Assembly (NCBI GenBank): GCA_002110485.1
Contig: MOWL01000071.1
Span: 1 to 64,000 of the forward strand
DNA from: Emergomyces orientalis
Lineage: Eukaryota > Ascomycota > Eurotiomycetes > Onygenales > Ajellomycetaceae
Length of the DNA: 64,000 nt
Reading direction: 5' to 3'
Within the stretch, counting starts at the first letter, position 1; every line of letters starts with the position of its first letter. Below the pieces are notes generated by a model. It had not been told where the DNA came from. It did no database searches and saw only the letters and a list, made by a program, of their open reading frames with translations. A program made the position numbers and the translations under genes. Of the stretch, positions 8,773 to 21,850 are shown piece by piece.

Positions 8773-11235
8773 CCTTCAATTCTAAAAGCCAAATTAACAA
8801 GCATCCTGGGAATCCCTAGGCGATGAAATAAGTACGTGAGGAAATTTGATGAAATATGCAGTGAAACCACAATGTCAGAGCCCGTAGGGTAACACAATTA
8901 AACAGTGGAATATGAGAATAATGCTCGGTTAAGAAGGGCACTGCATACTACACAAAACAGAAACATTTTCATGAGAAGCGCCGAATATAGGAAATATATA
9001 CCTTTTCCATGCATTACCGAGAGAACACTATTCAACTAAATATATCCACAGGAACAGCGAAACAAAAAGAGAGAATGATGATAGGCCAGGAACTTTAAAT
9101 TAAAGCAATTCCAACTCTGCCGGCCATCATCGATAATCTGACGAGTTCAGTTGACTCAAAATGAACCGATGACAGTGAAAGAATGCCAGCATAGGCACCA
9201 TTTCAAAATATATTCATATCCACAGTTGAGATGGAAGAAAAATTGACACTGGCAGATTCAAGTGAATATGACTGGCTCGGAAATCCAGTAGACTGAGCTG
9301 CAATGATATCAAGCTCTAGAAATGTACTTAGATTAGGAATAAACAGACCCAATTAATCGAAGCTGTCAAGGAGGTGAGGTAATACTGGAGGTTGCTCAAT
9401 CCAGCTCCTTGATATTTCATTTCTAGAAGCAGCGATAGATGTACTTTCTCGCTGTGGCGAGAGACACGTTGAACGTCTTCAGTTTGATTGATTGTGACTA
9501 TTGGGACGCAGCTGTCTGAGCTGGGACGCCACAAGGAGTCAAAAACCATTAAGAGGGAGGAAAGGAAAATCTGCCCACTGCCCTTCAGTTAGCTCAAATT
9601 ATGCCTTCAGTTGCACACACTATTCCTAGCAAGGATTGGGATGTTTTCCCTATTGCCAAGTGGTTCTACGGGTGGTGCCTTGGGGCATGTTCAGCTGAGT
9701 GGGCATGTTGGTTAATTTTGTATGGTTGTGCAATGGAACCTGCCAAGCGCACTATTCCACATTTGAATAATTTGTCCCACTCCCCGAGGTCAGCCCAATC
9801 AAAATTGAACATTGATCACAGAGCCGCCTCGCTTCTCCTGATTTTCAGCCTCAAGGGGATGCTAATCGAAACGTCCGTCAAAGCACCAAGAGAGTAATTC
9901 CTCGCGCCAAGTCGCTGGTGAATGGTTCATGGCCACTAACTAACTAGTCACCAAAAGGGCCACACTGAAGAAAACACTGTGGGGAGCCAGCTTTGCGGAT
10001 CACTGAGCGCGGAGGATGTTCGTCTGAAGAGTCCTTTCATGCTCGAACAGAGGGCCTTCCTCCGCCTTACAGCCCCGCTGTTTGAGCTGGATAGATTGAC
10101 ATTTTGAGTGTGCTCTGGATTGATGTTGTGATCATTCTCGTATCCCCCCTGGACATTTCTGGAAACCAAAACAACAGTCGCAATTTAGGGCAGTCGTAAG
10201 GTTTTTAAGCACCTCACACCAAGAGCTGAGCCTCAACGCCGAGCCCTTTTTTTCTCTTGGTTTTTCCAGCTGAAAAAAGGATACAGACAGCAAGAGATGG
10301 ACCATCCTCCAAGGCAAAATTCTTCTTTCTTCACACTGCGATTAAAGCACTTCCATAATTTCTTCGGATTTTCAAAATGATGGATTAGGAGGGAGGTTAG
10401 CCTATCAAACCACATCCTCATAGTAAGGCCGTTCTTACAAAATACTGAATTCTAATTAATGGCAGAAGTATAACCAGCAATGGTATTCGGCATCGAAGAG
10501 CAGATGGAGAGGCCCCTTGGCAAGTGCAAAGTATGACATGACTTCCACAGCCAAGGTACGCATTCTTGGCCTTTGGATCTGATAGGCAGAAAGGCTTGCC
10601 GCGTTGAAAACTGCAGGCCGCAGGACGAGATTCCTCTGGAAATTTCCATCAGCAATTCTGACAAGACGAAGCGCAAAGAGTGTGGATGAGCTGTCATCGC
10701 CATGATTCGTTGATGACGAGGTTTAATACGAGAAACATATTCGATTCCAGGCTCCACACCAATAATGATACCATAGCGTCAACAAATTAATTGGGCGATC
10801 TATGTGTTGTGAAGGGCGGAAATATCTTCACATTTGACCAGCGTCGGAATAATGCCTTTTTGGTTGCTCCACATGCTTACCATGGAGCACTTTTCAAGGG
10901 TCAACTGAAGCTAAATTAAGGAGGACGCCAAAATACGAGTTTTGAGCCGCTCTAACCAACGCTAATAAGTTGAAGCCCATTTCATCTTTGTCCTTGTTGA
11001 TTCCTCACGATCCTTCGTGTGAGGAATGAGTTCGGCTTTCCCCTTGGCCCAGACTGTGCTGCCATGCGTACATTCTTTTTATCAAGCCAATTCTTTTCAT
11101 AAAGCACACGGAGCCCAGTCACTCGTTTCGTTTTCGCTCACTTTGTCCCCTCTTTTGTCATTTCTGTATCCTCTGGACAAACGCTTTCCCTTTAAATATT
11201 TGAATTTTCTTCTTTCTCGAGAGCTGGTAGCCAAG
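8773..11235. other. Intergenic, nothing recognised
   Basis: About 2.5 kb with only short unrelated ORFs on both strands. The last 250 bp are pyrimidine-rich and probably contain the promoter and leader of the membrane-protein gene. Confidence 0.5.
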
Positions 11236-13934
11236 ATGGTCGAGCTAACGATCGGTTATGTGTCCGGAATCATAGCGGCCGGAATTTTTCTACGTATGTA
11301 TTTTGACATTGAGTGCTGCAGTCGGGGCAAAGCGTCTCTATACCCTGCGGAATGTTCTAGTGGCTTACCTGTTACCAGTTCAACGTTTCGTTCCAACGGC
11401 AACTTCGCTCATCTTGAGTAGTCTTATAAGAGATGAAAACACGGCCGCAACTTGGTAAGCCTTCTGTCGGCCGCATATACCTTTCTTACAGCAGATTCTC
11501 ATCCGGGCGTGTAGGACTCAAGTTGCCCGTGCGTTACATTCGACCTATTGGCCGACCTTTGTTGGTGCGGACACTGTCACCTCTGGCCCCGTGAGCAGGG
11601 TTGTTCAGCTTGAAGCGCTGATGAGACCTTTGGTTCTTGGAGTTGTCGCCATTGCAGCAATTGTCACTCCTCTAGGCCTCTATGATGCTATTGTTCCTGC
11701 TCAATCAACATCTCTACAGCCATTTCAGTATACCCAAGACAAGTCTTCATTTGGGTATGGAACAACACCGAGGAGCGACCTTGAGTTTAATCGGTTTTGT
11801 GGTAACTTGGGGCGCACCACCTGTCCTGGCTCGGATGTTGTGATTGAAAACAACCCGAATGGTACGCAATATTTGCCATATGGTTACGATGCCCGAATCC
11901 CGCCTAAGATCATGGACACATTTCAGAGCGGCCTAAAGACCTTACCGCCCACAGTTTCCAGCCTTTTTGATATTGAATGGAGGAATTATGGAATCCGGAT
12001 CGAACCTGATGTCAACAACGGTTCTAAGCATTTGGTCGGAGATTACCGACAAGCGGGTGTTCTGGCCTTGAATGATGCGTATGATATTGTGGAAGGTGCG
12101 ATCGTCGATACGAAAAACGGTGGAATTGGATTTCGTAATCACACCACTCCCTCGCCGCTCCCTCATGGCAGCGAGTGGTCGGAGGACCTGCTTTTTGTCG
12201 AGCCTCATACAGTATGCATCGATACCAATTTGACAATGGACTTCAAAATTCCCCTCACTGGTACCAAACAATTCGAAGACCTAGTCCTTACTGATCGCGG
12301 CGGATTTGTGAATCTCAATACCGATTATCCTTCATACGACCGAACCGACATCCAGGCAAATCCTGATTTGTTGGGGAGGGCATACAAAGCTGCGTACCTC
12401 AACAATGCGCTCACTATGATCTATCTCAACATTTCCAACCCGAGGACTAAAGATTTAGAGCCTTTTTCCTACCTGAAGTCGGAAATGAACAAAACTTTCC
12501 CTCTGGAGGAAAATATACGTGCATTCCCTGACAGATTTCTTACGAATCGAAAGTGGGGTGAATACCTAAAGCTTCGTTCCGGGAGCTCTAACTCAACATT
12601 GAATAATACGGGTTCAGGCATTCAATATCCAAATCCATTCGATATTACCAAAACAAATTTTACATCCATACGTAGGTTATTTCCAATACATCTCGACGAG
12701 CAGCAATGAACCTAACCATTTGATAGAAATTCTGTGTCAAGGTGCGGGTGGCCTTGACTATGCCAATATTACGAATATCGGCGTAGTATGCGGGATGGCA
12801 TTTGGGGCTGGGAGACGTGTAGATGGATCTCGTTCGCTAATTTTCGAGCCCGGGACTGCCTGGACTGTGCCTTTGTATAGCTGTGCGTCGGTGGCCCGTG
12901 CGGTAATAAAGACGGTCGACTTCCGATTCAACCGCACGGATGGGCTGCAAAGCCTTACAATTCGCAGTATCCACGAAAAGACTTATGCAAATGATGACGA
13001 CAAACCACTCTGGGGTGTTGAACAATCTGAAAAAAATTTGAATGAAGTGCTACCTCTGTGGGGTTTGGTGTCAGATGAATATAAAGGGAAAAAAGATATT
13101 TCCGTCCTTCAAAAGGAGTCATTATGGCTCCCTGGCTTCGTTGAAACTTTTAGCTCTTCGCCAGTGGGGTACTCAAACTTACCGGGCATGTATTTTCATA
13201 CTGGTGGGTTCGAGACGGCTTATGATGTAGGCGTTTCACCGACAATCGGAATAACCGACTACTCTGGGGGAACAAACATGGCAATGTATTCAAAATGGCA
13301 GGAATGGTCCAATAAAGCAAACACCACAGCTAAGATCATCAACATAGTCTGGACCGACGTTGTTGCGAACGCGGTCCTAGGAACCAAAGGCTGGATTCCC
13401 CGCCAACATCGGGCGAGTATTGCAAGACGCGAAAATGGAGATGATCAAAGCTCGCCTCGACCCGCGAACAACGACCTACACGAAGTCCCAGTGATCATCT
13501 TCCGAAAGGTTGTCAGATACGATTTGAAATTCGCTATTCCTGCTTTCCTTGCCCTCGTCTTCACTCTCGTGATCGCATCCACAAGTTGCCTTTTGTGCGT
13601 GTTTGGTCGTGCCAGGCCATCTAGGATGCGAAAGTATCTTTTCTATACCTCGGCGGGTCGTGTAATGGCTAGTTTTGTGTACCCCAACCAAGCTGACCCT
13701 CAAGCTCCCTCAAAAGAATGGAACAAAAGCGTTGGGTTCAAGAGAATTGCAGTTGATGGCCCCGTTCCGAGGGCAAAGGATCCGGTCATGATGGCCAAAT
13801 TTGGGAATACAAACACAACAAACGCGGATGCTCCCTTGCTCAAGGACGGCAATATGGGAGAGAGCCTGCCAGCACCCAGCCCTGGATTTACCTCACCTAA
13901 TCAACCACAACAGTATGTAGCTTATAACAAGTAG
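11236..13934 (+). CDS. Large integral membrane protein of unknown function (832 aa)
   Basis: Four exons: 11236-11293, 11379-11454, 11515-12671, 12727-13934. All joins have GT-AG introns (85, 60, 55 bp) and keep phase. Hydrophobic segments lie near residues 4-35, 82-104 and 697-724. Between the last two is a long domain with many N-x-S/T sites, likely lumenal or extracellular. The 110-residue tail is hydrophilic and Pro/Asn-rich. Phrases such as AIAAIVTPLGLYDAIVP followed by a PRSDLEFNRFCG segment resemble a widespread filamentous-fungal family of uncharacterised membrane proteins. No catalytic motif was seen. The first exon is short, and an alternative 28-bp intron was rejected as too small. 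Confidence 0.82.
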
Positions 13935-14897
13935 GTAATCCACTTTTTCGTTCTGTCATTTTACAACAAGCTAGTTTCTAAAGTTTTGTTTTAGTTCACC
14001 ATACCAAGCGAGAGAGTGAGCACCGCGATATTCAAACCTTTTCTTCTCCCCCAAACCCGAACCCACGCTTCAGCAAGACCAAACCAGAGAGATAGCTTGA
14101 GCTCGAATAACAATAATATAAGTAATCGAATTTCGAGGCATTACCCTGATCAGCCACGTCTCACCAAACAATTAGTATGAGCGTTTGACGATTTCAGTTC
14201 CAAGCTACAACTTACCCATGCGTATCTACAATATTTCCGATCAATCTCCCTGGGGACAGCCAATACACACCATGAGATACGAACTTTAAACTCACCCCTC
14301 ATCCCCCTCAAATCGATCAATTTTGGACTACATTCTATACATTTTTCATTCCTTTTTCTTGCTTTCCAGTACCTCAAATATTCGTTATTGAACATGGAGC
14401 GATAGTAATATATGCCTGCACTTCTACCCACCACCTATTTTAAAACTTCCTTCTTAACTAGAAGGATATGTATCTACTTTCTGACGTTACCATTAATATC
14501 TGGGTATGAACGACACAAGCCCTTTATACGCACAATAGTATTACACTGCGGAATAAAAATCTATTTAATTTACAGATGAATTCAGAACTAACCCTTGCGA
14601 TATATATACATATAAAAGAATAGCAGATGCACGAAGAACACAGGAATTAATGTGAAGGAAATTGGGCCGCCTTAAAATGATAACAATCGCGTTATCGAAA
14701 AAACGTAAGGTTGGTAAGTGTGAATAGAGGTAAAGAAGAGGTTGTCTAGTTTGTACCCGGCTGCGTTATCATACCCGAAAATTGTTGGTAAACTCCCTTC
14801 TTTGTCTTGCTTTTGCTTCCTCGGCAGAGAGACATTACTCGATCCGCGCCAGGTGTCATAAACCATTTTTTTTGGTTGAGCACTAGGTTGGTAATGA
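13935..14897. other. Intergenic (convergent 3' ends)
   Basis: Separates the 3' ends of the membrane-protein gene (+) and uS16m (-). AT-rich with no supported ORF; presumably 3' UTRs. Confidence 0.5.
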
Positions 14898-15651
14898 TTA
14901 TTGTGTAGCTTTTTCTGCCGCTTTCTCTGTTCGTACTTTCCCGAGTCGAGGTTCGACGAGTCCGACCTATATGTTATGTTAGAAATCCTTCCATGGTCTG
15001 TCCTGATGCCATAAAAAGAGGAAGGCAAGAAGTGTCATGGTTTCAAAAAGCCAATCCAAAACAGGATGCGATCATTACGCTCTGAATCCGGACCACCATT
15101 CCAACCTAGTATTTCCACCAGGGAATTGGGAAGTTTACGGGTGAAGCAAATATTTGTGGACTTCTAGAAAAGTCACAAGGTAGGACATACCAAACTCAGC
15201 AATCTCCATACAGGTTCGCTCGGCTGTGCACCAACGCCCAGCCAGTATTTTGTCCGCGACCTATCAAGCGCGATATCTTTGAACGGCTTTGCGACTTTGG
15301 ATTCGGCCTCTGAAAGGCCAGTTGGGATCTTCGGAATGGGACTGTATGTTCCGATAACTTCGAGAGGTTTGGAATCTCGCGCTGACCTGTATATCCCATC
15401 CCGCAAAGCGCAAAATAAGTTAGTCAAAGCGTTTCCATATCCCAGCTTAAGTCCCCCATCCCCCATCTCCCGTTTCCCCAGCATCCTCGGGAAGAGAGGA
15501 GACTGTGAAATCAGAGTATCAAGACGAGCTGTGCTTGGTTATGGGGTTGACTTGTGAAGTTGGGTTCAACGTACCGTGCTTGCGCCACAACAATGTTGTA
15601 AAAGGGTTGGTGGCGGTTCCCGAAACGGGATAAACGAATTTTGACGACCAT
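14898..15651 (-). CDS. MRPS16: Mitochondrial small-subunit ribosomal protein uS16m (113 aa)
   Basis: Three exons: 15651-15575, 15386-15191, 14966-14898, with introns of 188 and 224 bp. The start MVVKIRLSRFGNRHQPFYNI matches the uS16 N-terminus (V-x-IRL-x-R-x-G-x-x-x-x-PFY-x-I/VV). Exon 2 gives the conserved core (EVIGTYSPIP ... YWLGVGAQPSEPVWRLLSL). Exon 3 supplies the fungal tail VGLVEPRLGK and a basic end. The protein belongs to the body of the mitochondrial 30S-like subunit. A start about 18 codons upstream is in frame but would precede the bacterial-type N-terminus. Divergent from the NAXE gene. Confidence 0.9.
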
Positions 15652-16348
15652 TATAAAACAGGAAAATTGGTATCGAAAGGCTCGGGCACCGATTGGGATC
15701 ACAATTCAACTACGGGATTGCATAGATACCGAAGCTCGCCGGCGAGAGTTCTGAATATTTTGACGGAGGCGGAGAAATAATAAAGCGAGGGAAAAACTTG
15801 ACTAAACTAAAACCACATGATATCGACATTCCCCCTGAAATCCTTTTTTTGAACCTCTTCAACGAGGGCTGAGTACATTGGTATCCAGGAGTGTGCGTGC
15901 ATCTTTTTATTTTTTTGTTTTTTATTTTTTTTGGTGAGGGGGGTGGGGGGGGATATGATTATTGGAAGTGCAACATAAAACGTGCCTACACCCGCCGGGG
16001 TTTCAATTTGCTATGCTTAAACATTGTCCGTCGAAGATTTTTGATATAGTGAGTCATTTGCAGAAACATCGTTATTACATCAGCAAGACTCCACCCACCG
16101 ACGTCATCCCGAATGGCAGCTTCGCAGAACGGGATCAGAAACGTTGGAGACACATCATCCGAAGCAAAACGTGGGCAATTTCTTTCTCCCTGGCTTATGT
16201 TAGTAGCCGCTAAATAATAAAAAACCGCAGGGGTGACAAGCTACTACCTATTACTTCCCTCATCTAATAACGTAGATAAATGTACCGTGTACCACGGCGA
16301 GCAGGTGGATTACTGACCCGCTTCCGACGATTTAGAAAGCTCTCAATA
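15652..16348. promoter_or_regulatory. Divergent intergenic promoter region, uS16m / NAXE
   Basis: About 0.7 kb between divergent start codons. It contains a T/A-rich tract and G-runs around 15900-15955. No specific binding motif was assigned. Confidence 0.4.
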
Positions 16349-17504
16349 ATGACACTCAAAGTTCGTATTTTTGATTTTTCTGTCTCTCCTCTTGCAGCTA
16401 CATTACATCTAATATATCCCATTAGACCATCAACGCAAAAGATGCAGCATCGCTTGACAAGGATCTCATGGAAGAAGGGGGTTTTTCCCTCGATCAGCTA
16501 ATGGAGCTGGCGGGGCTTTCTGTATCGCAAGCTGGTATTTTTTATGTCTTACTGATAACACCTCGCCATCATTCACAGTGGTTGATTCTGAGTGGCTGAC
16601 TGGTTATGTCGTTGTATGGAAGTGTATCGAGTTCATCCCCCTTCCATTGGACGAAATGTCCTTGTAGCTTGTGGCCCTGGAAATAACGGTATGGAGCTGG
16701 AGTTGGCCTGTTTCGGATGCCCTCCTCAATATTTTGTACCACTACAACCATAATATTGGTCTACGGTATTAAACTGACTGTCGATATAACTCATGCAGGT
16801 GGTGATGGGCTTGTTGCCGCTCGTCATCTCACTCACTACGGGTATAAACCAACTGTATATTACCCGAAGCAAGGGAAAAATGAATTGTACAAGGTTTGTA
16901 ATCTTCAGACGACCGATTTCTGCTTTCCTCATTTTTATTATTATTATTATTATTATTTTGTTTTAAGTTCTACGCTCCTGCCTTGTTACCAAACCGACGC
17001 AGCTCTTCAAAATAAACTCCTACTACAGATTATCCAAGGGCTCAAAATTTCTAACGGAGGGAAACCAATTAGCGCTTGATAACCCAGCTCCACAACCTCT
17101 CCGTCCCCTTCACAACCGATTTCCCGGGTACCCTACAAACCAGCGATTTTGTCATCGACGCAATCTTCGGTTTCTCCTTCTCGGGACCGCTTCGGGACCC
17201 ATTCCCCAGCATAATCTCCCTCATGGAGGAAACCAGGGTGCCTATTCTGAGTGTCGACGCGCCTAGCTCATGGAATATAGAAACAGGCCCACCAAAAGAA
17301 GGCCCTGGAACGACGTTTATGCCGCAAACGCTGATCAGCTTGACAGCGGCGAAGCCGTTGGTTAAATGGTTTACGGGGAGGCACTTTTTGGGCGGGAGGT
17401 TTTTGACGAAGGGTATTGTGGAGAGGTATGGTTTGGATATTCCTGAGTATCCTGGGGTAGAGCAGATTGTTGAGTTGAATGTGAGTGGGGAAGGGAGGCT
17501 GTGA
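16349..17504 (+). CDS. NAXE: NAD(P)H-hydrate epimerase, YjeF_N family (237 aa)
   Basis: Five exons: 16349-16360, 16426-16534, 16623-16688, 16799-16893, 17073-17504. Introns are 65, 88, 110 and 179 bp and all phases agree. The first exon encodes only MTLK. Signature segments are LMEEGGFSLDQLMELAG (substrate-binding start), VACGPGNNGGDGLVAARHL (nucleotide-binding loop) and VIDAIFGFSFSG ... VPILSVDAPSSWN with the catalytic-type Asp. It epimerises damaged R-NAD(P)HX so that a dehydratase can repair it. No kinase domain is fused. The last intron holds a TTA microsatellite (about 16936-16961). The gene is tail-to-tail with DOA1, 180 bp apart. Confidence 0.92.
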
Positions 17505-17684
17505 AGGGGTAAATGTTTTTGGGAGAATAGGTTTCTATTGTTTACTGGTTTCTTCTAAAGACATTGATTCTCATTGGTATGCCTGAAATAAAAGAATCAC
17601 AAAAAGATTGCGGTCGTCGCTGGTCTAGTACGGAGATGGGATATGAAAGAGGAACGACCGCCGCAGTGAGAAAAATATCTCCTT

Positions 17685-20220
17685 TTATCCAAGCGCACTT
17701 TTGATCTCATCAACAACACTCTTGACCCTTGGTTCCCTACCAAATCCTCCACTAATAACTTTCGATAGAGCACTGTTGATATCATATATTTCCTTCGCGG
17801 CAGTTTTCACTTCTTCGCCGAGCGCTGTAACCAGAGTACCCACAGCAACAAGGACACGGTATACAGCTTCAGAGTCTTTTTCCTTCTTCAAAAGTTTATT
17901 CAATTCATCGAGGAGCAAGAGAGCTTTTTCTGAGGATTCGGGGCTCGAAGCTCTTCCATCGCTGGTAACAAAGACAGAAAAGTTAATATATAGGGTCGCG
18001 ATGGCGATGGTAAGGTTGCGATTTGGCGTTCCGCCAGTATTTGCCGTTACAGACCCAACTTGCATCATGATGTCGCTAAACTTGGTAATTGCTAGAGCAC
18101 GACCGACCTCTGATTCGAATAAATTTGCAAAAGTGCGCACTGCTAACATCGCATTATTTACGTTGAGTGGCGGCTCAAAGACGCTGCTTGAGATAAGTGT
18201 AGAAATGAGATCATTACCACCGTAGTCAGTTGAGGCTGTCACTGGCGTTGCAGCAGCGAGTAGACGAAGCAGATCGAGGCCGGGAAGGCGATTAGCAACG
18301 GGCCATGCGGTTGCTATCTTGGCGACCAGCGGAATTCCAAATTCGACTTGCGACGATTCTTTTAATGATGAAGTCTGATCTAATTGATTACAAAGACCCA
18401 TAACAGTTTCCACTTCTGACGGGTTTAAGGAAATGTCCTTTGATCGGGTACTAACGAGTTGCTCGTTCAATTCCTGGACCTTTTTCTGGATGGTCTTGAT
18501 ATTTGCAGTTTTTATGGCAAGGTATGACGTTTGGGGTAAAACCTTCGGACGAGATGTTGGAAGGGATGAAGCGTTGCTGGATGATCCATCCCCAGGCCGA
18601 TATCTCTTTTCTTGCCCCCATGGATCGGCTCCCGGAGGTGGTGGACTTTGATTTTGTGTTGTTGAAGGGCCGATGGAAGCCCCTTGGGTATTTGTGGTAA
18701 TGAAATCAGCAACCTGATCCAGATATCCCATCGGTAGCTCATTATTTTGTATAAATTTTGTAGCTGCCTCGTACGGGTTTTGTGAAAGGTTATATGGAAG
18801 CTTCAGGGGTGGTTTCCCATCTTCAATATCGACATCGAAAACATAGTCATAGTCCTGCCCTAGATATTCCACCTTCTTACCACTGCTAGCTGCAGAGTCA
18901 ACCACAGTTCCCACAGATACCCATTCGCTCGTCGCTATTGACCAAGTATGTGCCGTGACGCTTCCATCGTCCTGACGAATCATTTGAACTTGGCCCTCTT
19001 TTGTTCCCAGTTTTTGCTTCAGAAACTCTGGGCCTGGTAGCTTCTCTTTATTGATATTTCCAACCTGCTGCTGTGGGATAGACGACTCCCTGACTGAATT
19101 TTCAAACTGCGCGATAACTATTTCATCCGCGTGCCGCTCCTGAGCTCTGCTGAAAACTCGAGTTATCCTATCGCTGGCCCCGCTAACAATGTCACCGTTT
19201 TCTTGACATGCTGCGACACTCCAGACAGATATTGCTGGATGCGTAATGGTCTGTATGCATCGATCACCGCTCCATATCCTGACAGTCCGGTCCTCCCCCG
19301 AGCTAACTATTTCTCCGGTAGGTAGAGTGGCTAACGAATAGATAAAACTTTCGTGACCACGGAGTTCCGCCACTTGTAGGCCTTCGAGGGTCCATAATCG
19401 TATAACGCCGTCATTGCTCGCAGACGCTATCTGCCCACCCGACGGGTGGTTTGGAGGAAGTTTACAGAGGGCGCGAACAACGTCACCAGTCTTCATACTT
19501 CGCAATAATTTTCCGGACAGGTTATAAATGCGGATTGTTTGGTCAGCGCATCCTAAATAATAGTCAATACGAATCCATCCAGTACATCAAAACGCAGCTT
19601 TATAGAAATGCGCGTACCTGTTACTACAGTGGTTTTGTCAAAAGCCAGTACAGCCCAAACGCTTCCTTGGTGGCCTTCAAGTGTAACTTCACATTCCCAC
19701 TTGCCAACCTGCCATAGTTTTGCTGTAGAATCCCAACTCCCACTCACTACCCACTTGCCATCAGGGCAGACATCTATCGAGCATACATTGTGAGAATGAC
19801 CAAGGAGCATGGCATCCGCATTTGCGTCAGCAGGCTTGCCAGGCTGGCGGGCCTCAATAATCGTATCTTGGCCGCCAGAAAATATCAGGCCTTCGGGATA
19901 GTCTGATGTTGGAGGATAGTAGGCCAAAGAGTTTATGAAAGCAGAGCCGTGGGAGGATATTGTATAGTCATAGACCGGAGGTGGGGTAGAGGTGAGCTTC
20001 CAGACGCGGACGGTCGCATCCCGAGAAGCAGACAAGACAGCTTTAGAGTTGGGAAAGGCCACAGCGCGAACCTTTAAGAGTACAGAGTATTGTTAGTTTC
20101 CTATTCTCAGTGGCCCTTGGGATGTTTCAATGGAAGGGGTACCTAGGCATCCCATTAGTTGTGAGCACTTACATCATCAGTGTGGCCCTCCAAAGCGGCC
20201 GAGATCTTGAAGTCTGGCAT
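17685..20220 (-). CDS. DOA1: Doa1/Ufd3 (PLAA-type) Cdc48 cofactor, WD40-PFU-PUL (789 aa)
   Basis: Three exons: 20220-20173, 20071-19618, 19552-17685 (introns 101 and 65 bp, phases agree). Residues 1-300 form WD40 repeats (DATVRVWKL, DSTAKLWQV, DQTIRIYNL, DGVIRLWTL, DRTVRIWSG). A PFU ubiquitin-binding domain spans about 345-460 (AHTWSIATSEWVSVGTVVD ... YDYVFDVDIEDGKPPLKLP). A low-complexity linker (QNQSPPPPGADPWGQ) leads to an Armadillo-like PUL domain (about 510-789) that binds the C-terminus of Cdc48/p97. Known role: ubiquitin homeostasis and Cdc48-dependent turnover. Start MPDFKISAALEGHTDD fits the first WD blade. The order of domains makes the assignment firm. Confidence 0.95.
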
Positions 20221-21850
20221 ACAGGCAGTGCCCCAGAACGCTTCTCGAAACTGCTATTCGTTTGACGGGCTTGCGTTGTTCACAGCTATCTAATATTGTG
20301 ATGGACCGGCTGGAAACTGAATTTGGAAATCATCCAAGACAAAGAGCATGGGCAGTTGTCCAGGGTTGGTGATGGAACTACTCCACCAGAGCGGGCAAGG
20401 CAGCCCTGGGGGTCAACAATGCTTACTAAACCACCCAACTCGATCCCGCCATCTTTTATTAGCAGTTAATTAGCCAAACTGAGCCACTTATTTCGCTGGA
20501 TTGGCCTTGAGTATTACTTCCCAGGAGATATTTAATGTTACACTGTGATTGAGAATAGGACTTAGCTGTGAACCTGGTTGTGAATACGGATTATATATGA
20601 TAAAGATCTAGGTCGACTGTGCGGATTGTGGACAATGGTGTATGGAGGGAAACAAACGTCTCGTCAGGGCAACTCTAAGCTTGCTAGCGCAAACACCATT
20701 GTCCAGGTACATATGAATTTTTTTTTTTTTTTCAGTGCCTAGTTAATTCCTGCCGCCAGCAAATAAAATAAAATAAAATAAAATAGAGAACAAGGAATTG
20801 AATCATGCATACGGCTTACCTCCCACCAGCTAAAGGTAAGCAATGAAAACAGGCAGACAGGATTCACCAGCAGCAAGATGCATGAGTGGTTAAAGGTCAA
20901 AGAAAAAGGGGCTAGTAATTTTCTGATACAACCCCCTAATAATTTGAAGAAAATGAGACACTGCTACGTAAATCCAATGAGGACTCTCGAATTGCAGGGT
21001 TTTATTCCCAGGCAAGATGTATATTTATTTTGCTGGCGACAGTTGCAGGACCAGTTTGAATCCAGGCATCCTAGGTGCCTAGGTATACATGAACCATGGA
21101 TGGGGAGTAAGAGATGAACAGGGCTTCTGGCCTGCCTCCGGGCGGGCTGTCTCATTCGGCGGGCATGTCTTGACTCTCTCACCCCAAAGAAAAAGTAAGC
21201 TTTGATATTTGCAAATCTCGCCGTGAGAAGTCCAAGGTTGAGATATAGAAATCATGTGGTAGAGCGCCTTGCCTCATTGGAGACTAGCGCGAGCAGCTAG
21301 TCCCAACACGGCCAAGCTGCGATGTGGGATGGCTTCGTCCTGCTATCAGATCCTGCAATGCTTGTTCACGCAGGGTTGCCCAACCTCTCAACCTGCACCA
21401 TCGTTGGTAGAAGAAGACCAGCTCGGCCTCAGTAGACCCAGACCTCTTCTCCTCTTCTATCTTTTCTTAGTTCTTCTTCTTTTCTTCCTCCGCTGTTTCT
21501 TCGCTTATTAACGATTTTCTCTTCCCTCGTCCTCCCTCTTTTCTCTTGGTCTCACCACCTCTACCACCGCCATTTTTACGACTGGAACGCCGTAACGAAT
21601 CTGATGATTTTTCTTTTCCCCAGTTTATCATAAAAGTAATCTCGGGGCTATAGTTTTTCATCTATCGCAAGACGTCTCCTTCTTTGGTCTTTCGCAAGAT
21701 CTGGCCCTGTCTTTTTGAAGTCTCGCATGCAGAGTAGCTTCCAGCTCCTTCTTGCTGCGGAACCCTAAATCCGATCCTTTTATTGTATCTATTTTCCCTC
21801 TCATCGTCTCTTTTTTCCTTCCTTACCCCCTTCTCATTGGCCAGCTATAA
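20221..21850. promoter_or_regulatory. Divergent intergenic region, DOA1 / STRAP
   Basis: About 1.6 kb between divergent starts. Contains a T15 run (about 20718-20732), an (AAAAT)n microsatellite (about 20760-20785), and long C/T-rich tracts (21440-21560, 21780-21840) just before STRAP, typical of fungal leaders. No gene supported. Confidence 0.45.

Noticed and set aside
11294..11321. 28-bp first intron in the membrane-protein gene
   Set aside because: Too short for splicing; the 85-bp intron ending at 11378 also keeps phase and gives a family-like N-terminus.
17701..18225. Plus-strand 174-codon ORF opposite DOA1
   Set aside because: Shadow of the firmly supported DOA1 PUL region.
20870..21020. 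tRNA-like A-box (TGCATGAGTGGTTAAAGG)
   Set aside because: No matching B-box or cloverleaf could be folded.
21250..21360. Second tRNA-like A-box (TGGTAGAGCGCC)
   Set aside because: No convincing B-box or acceptor stem; likely chance.
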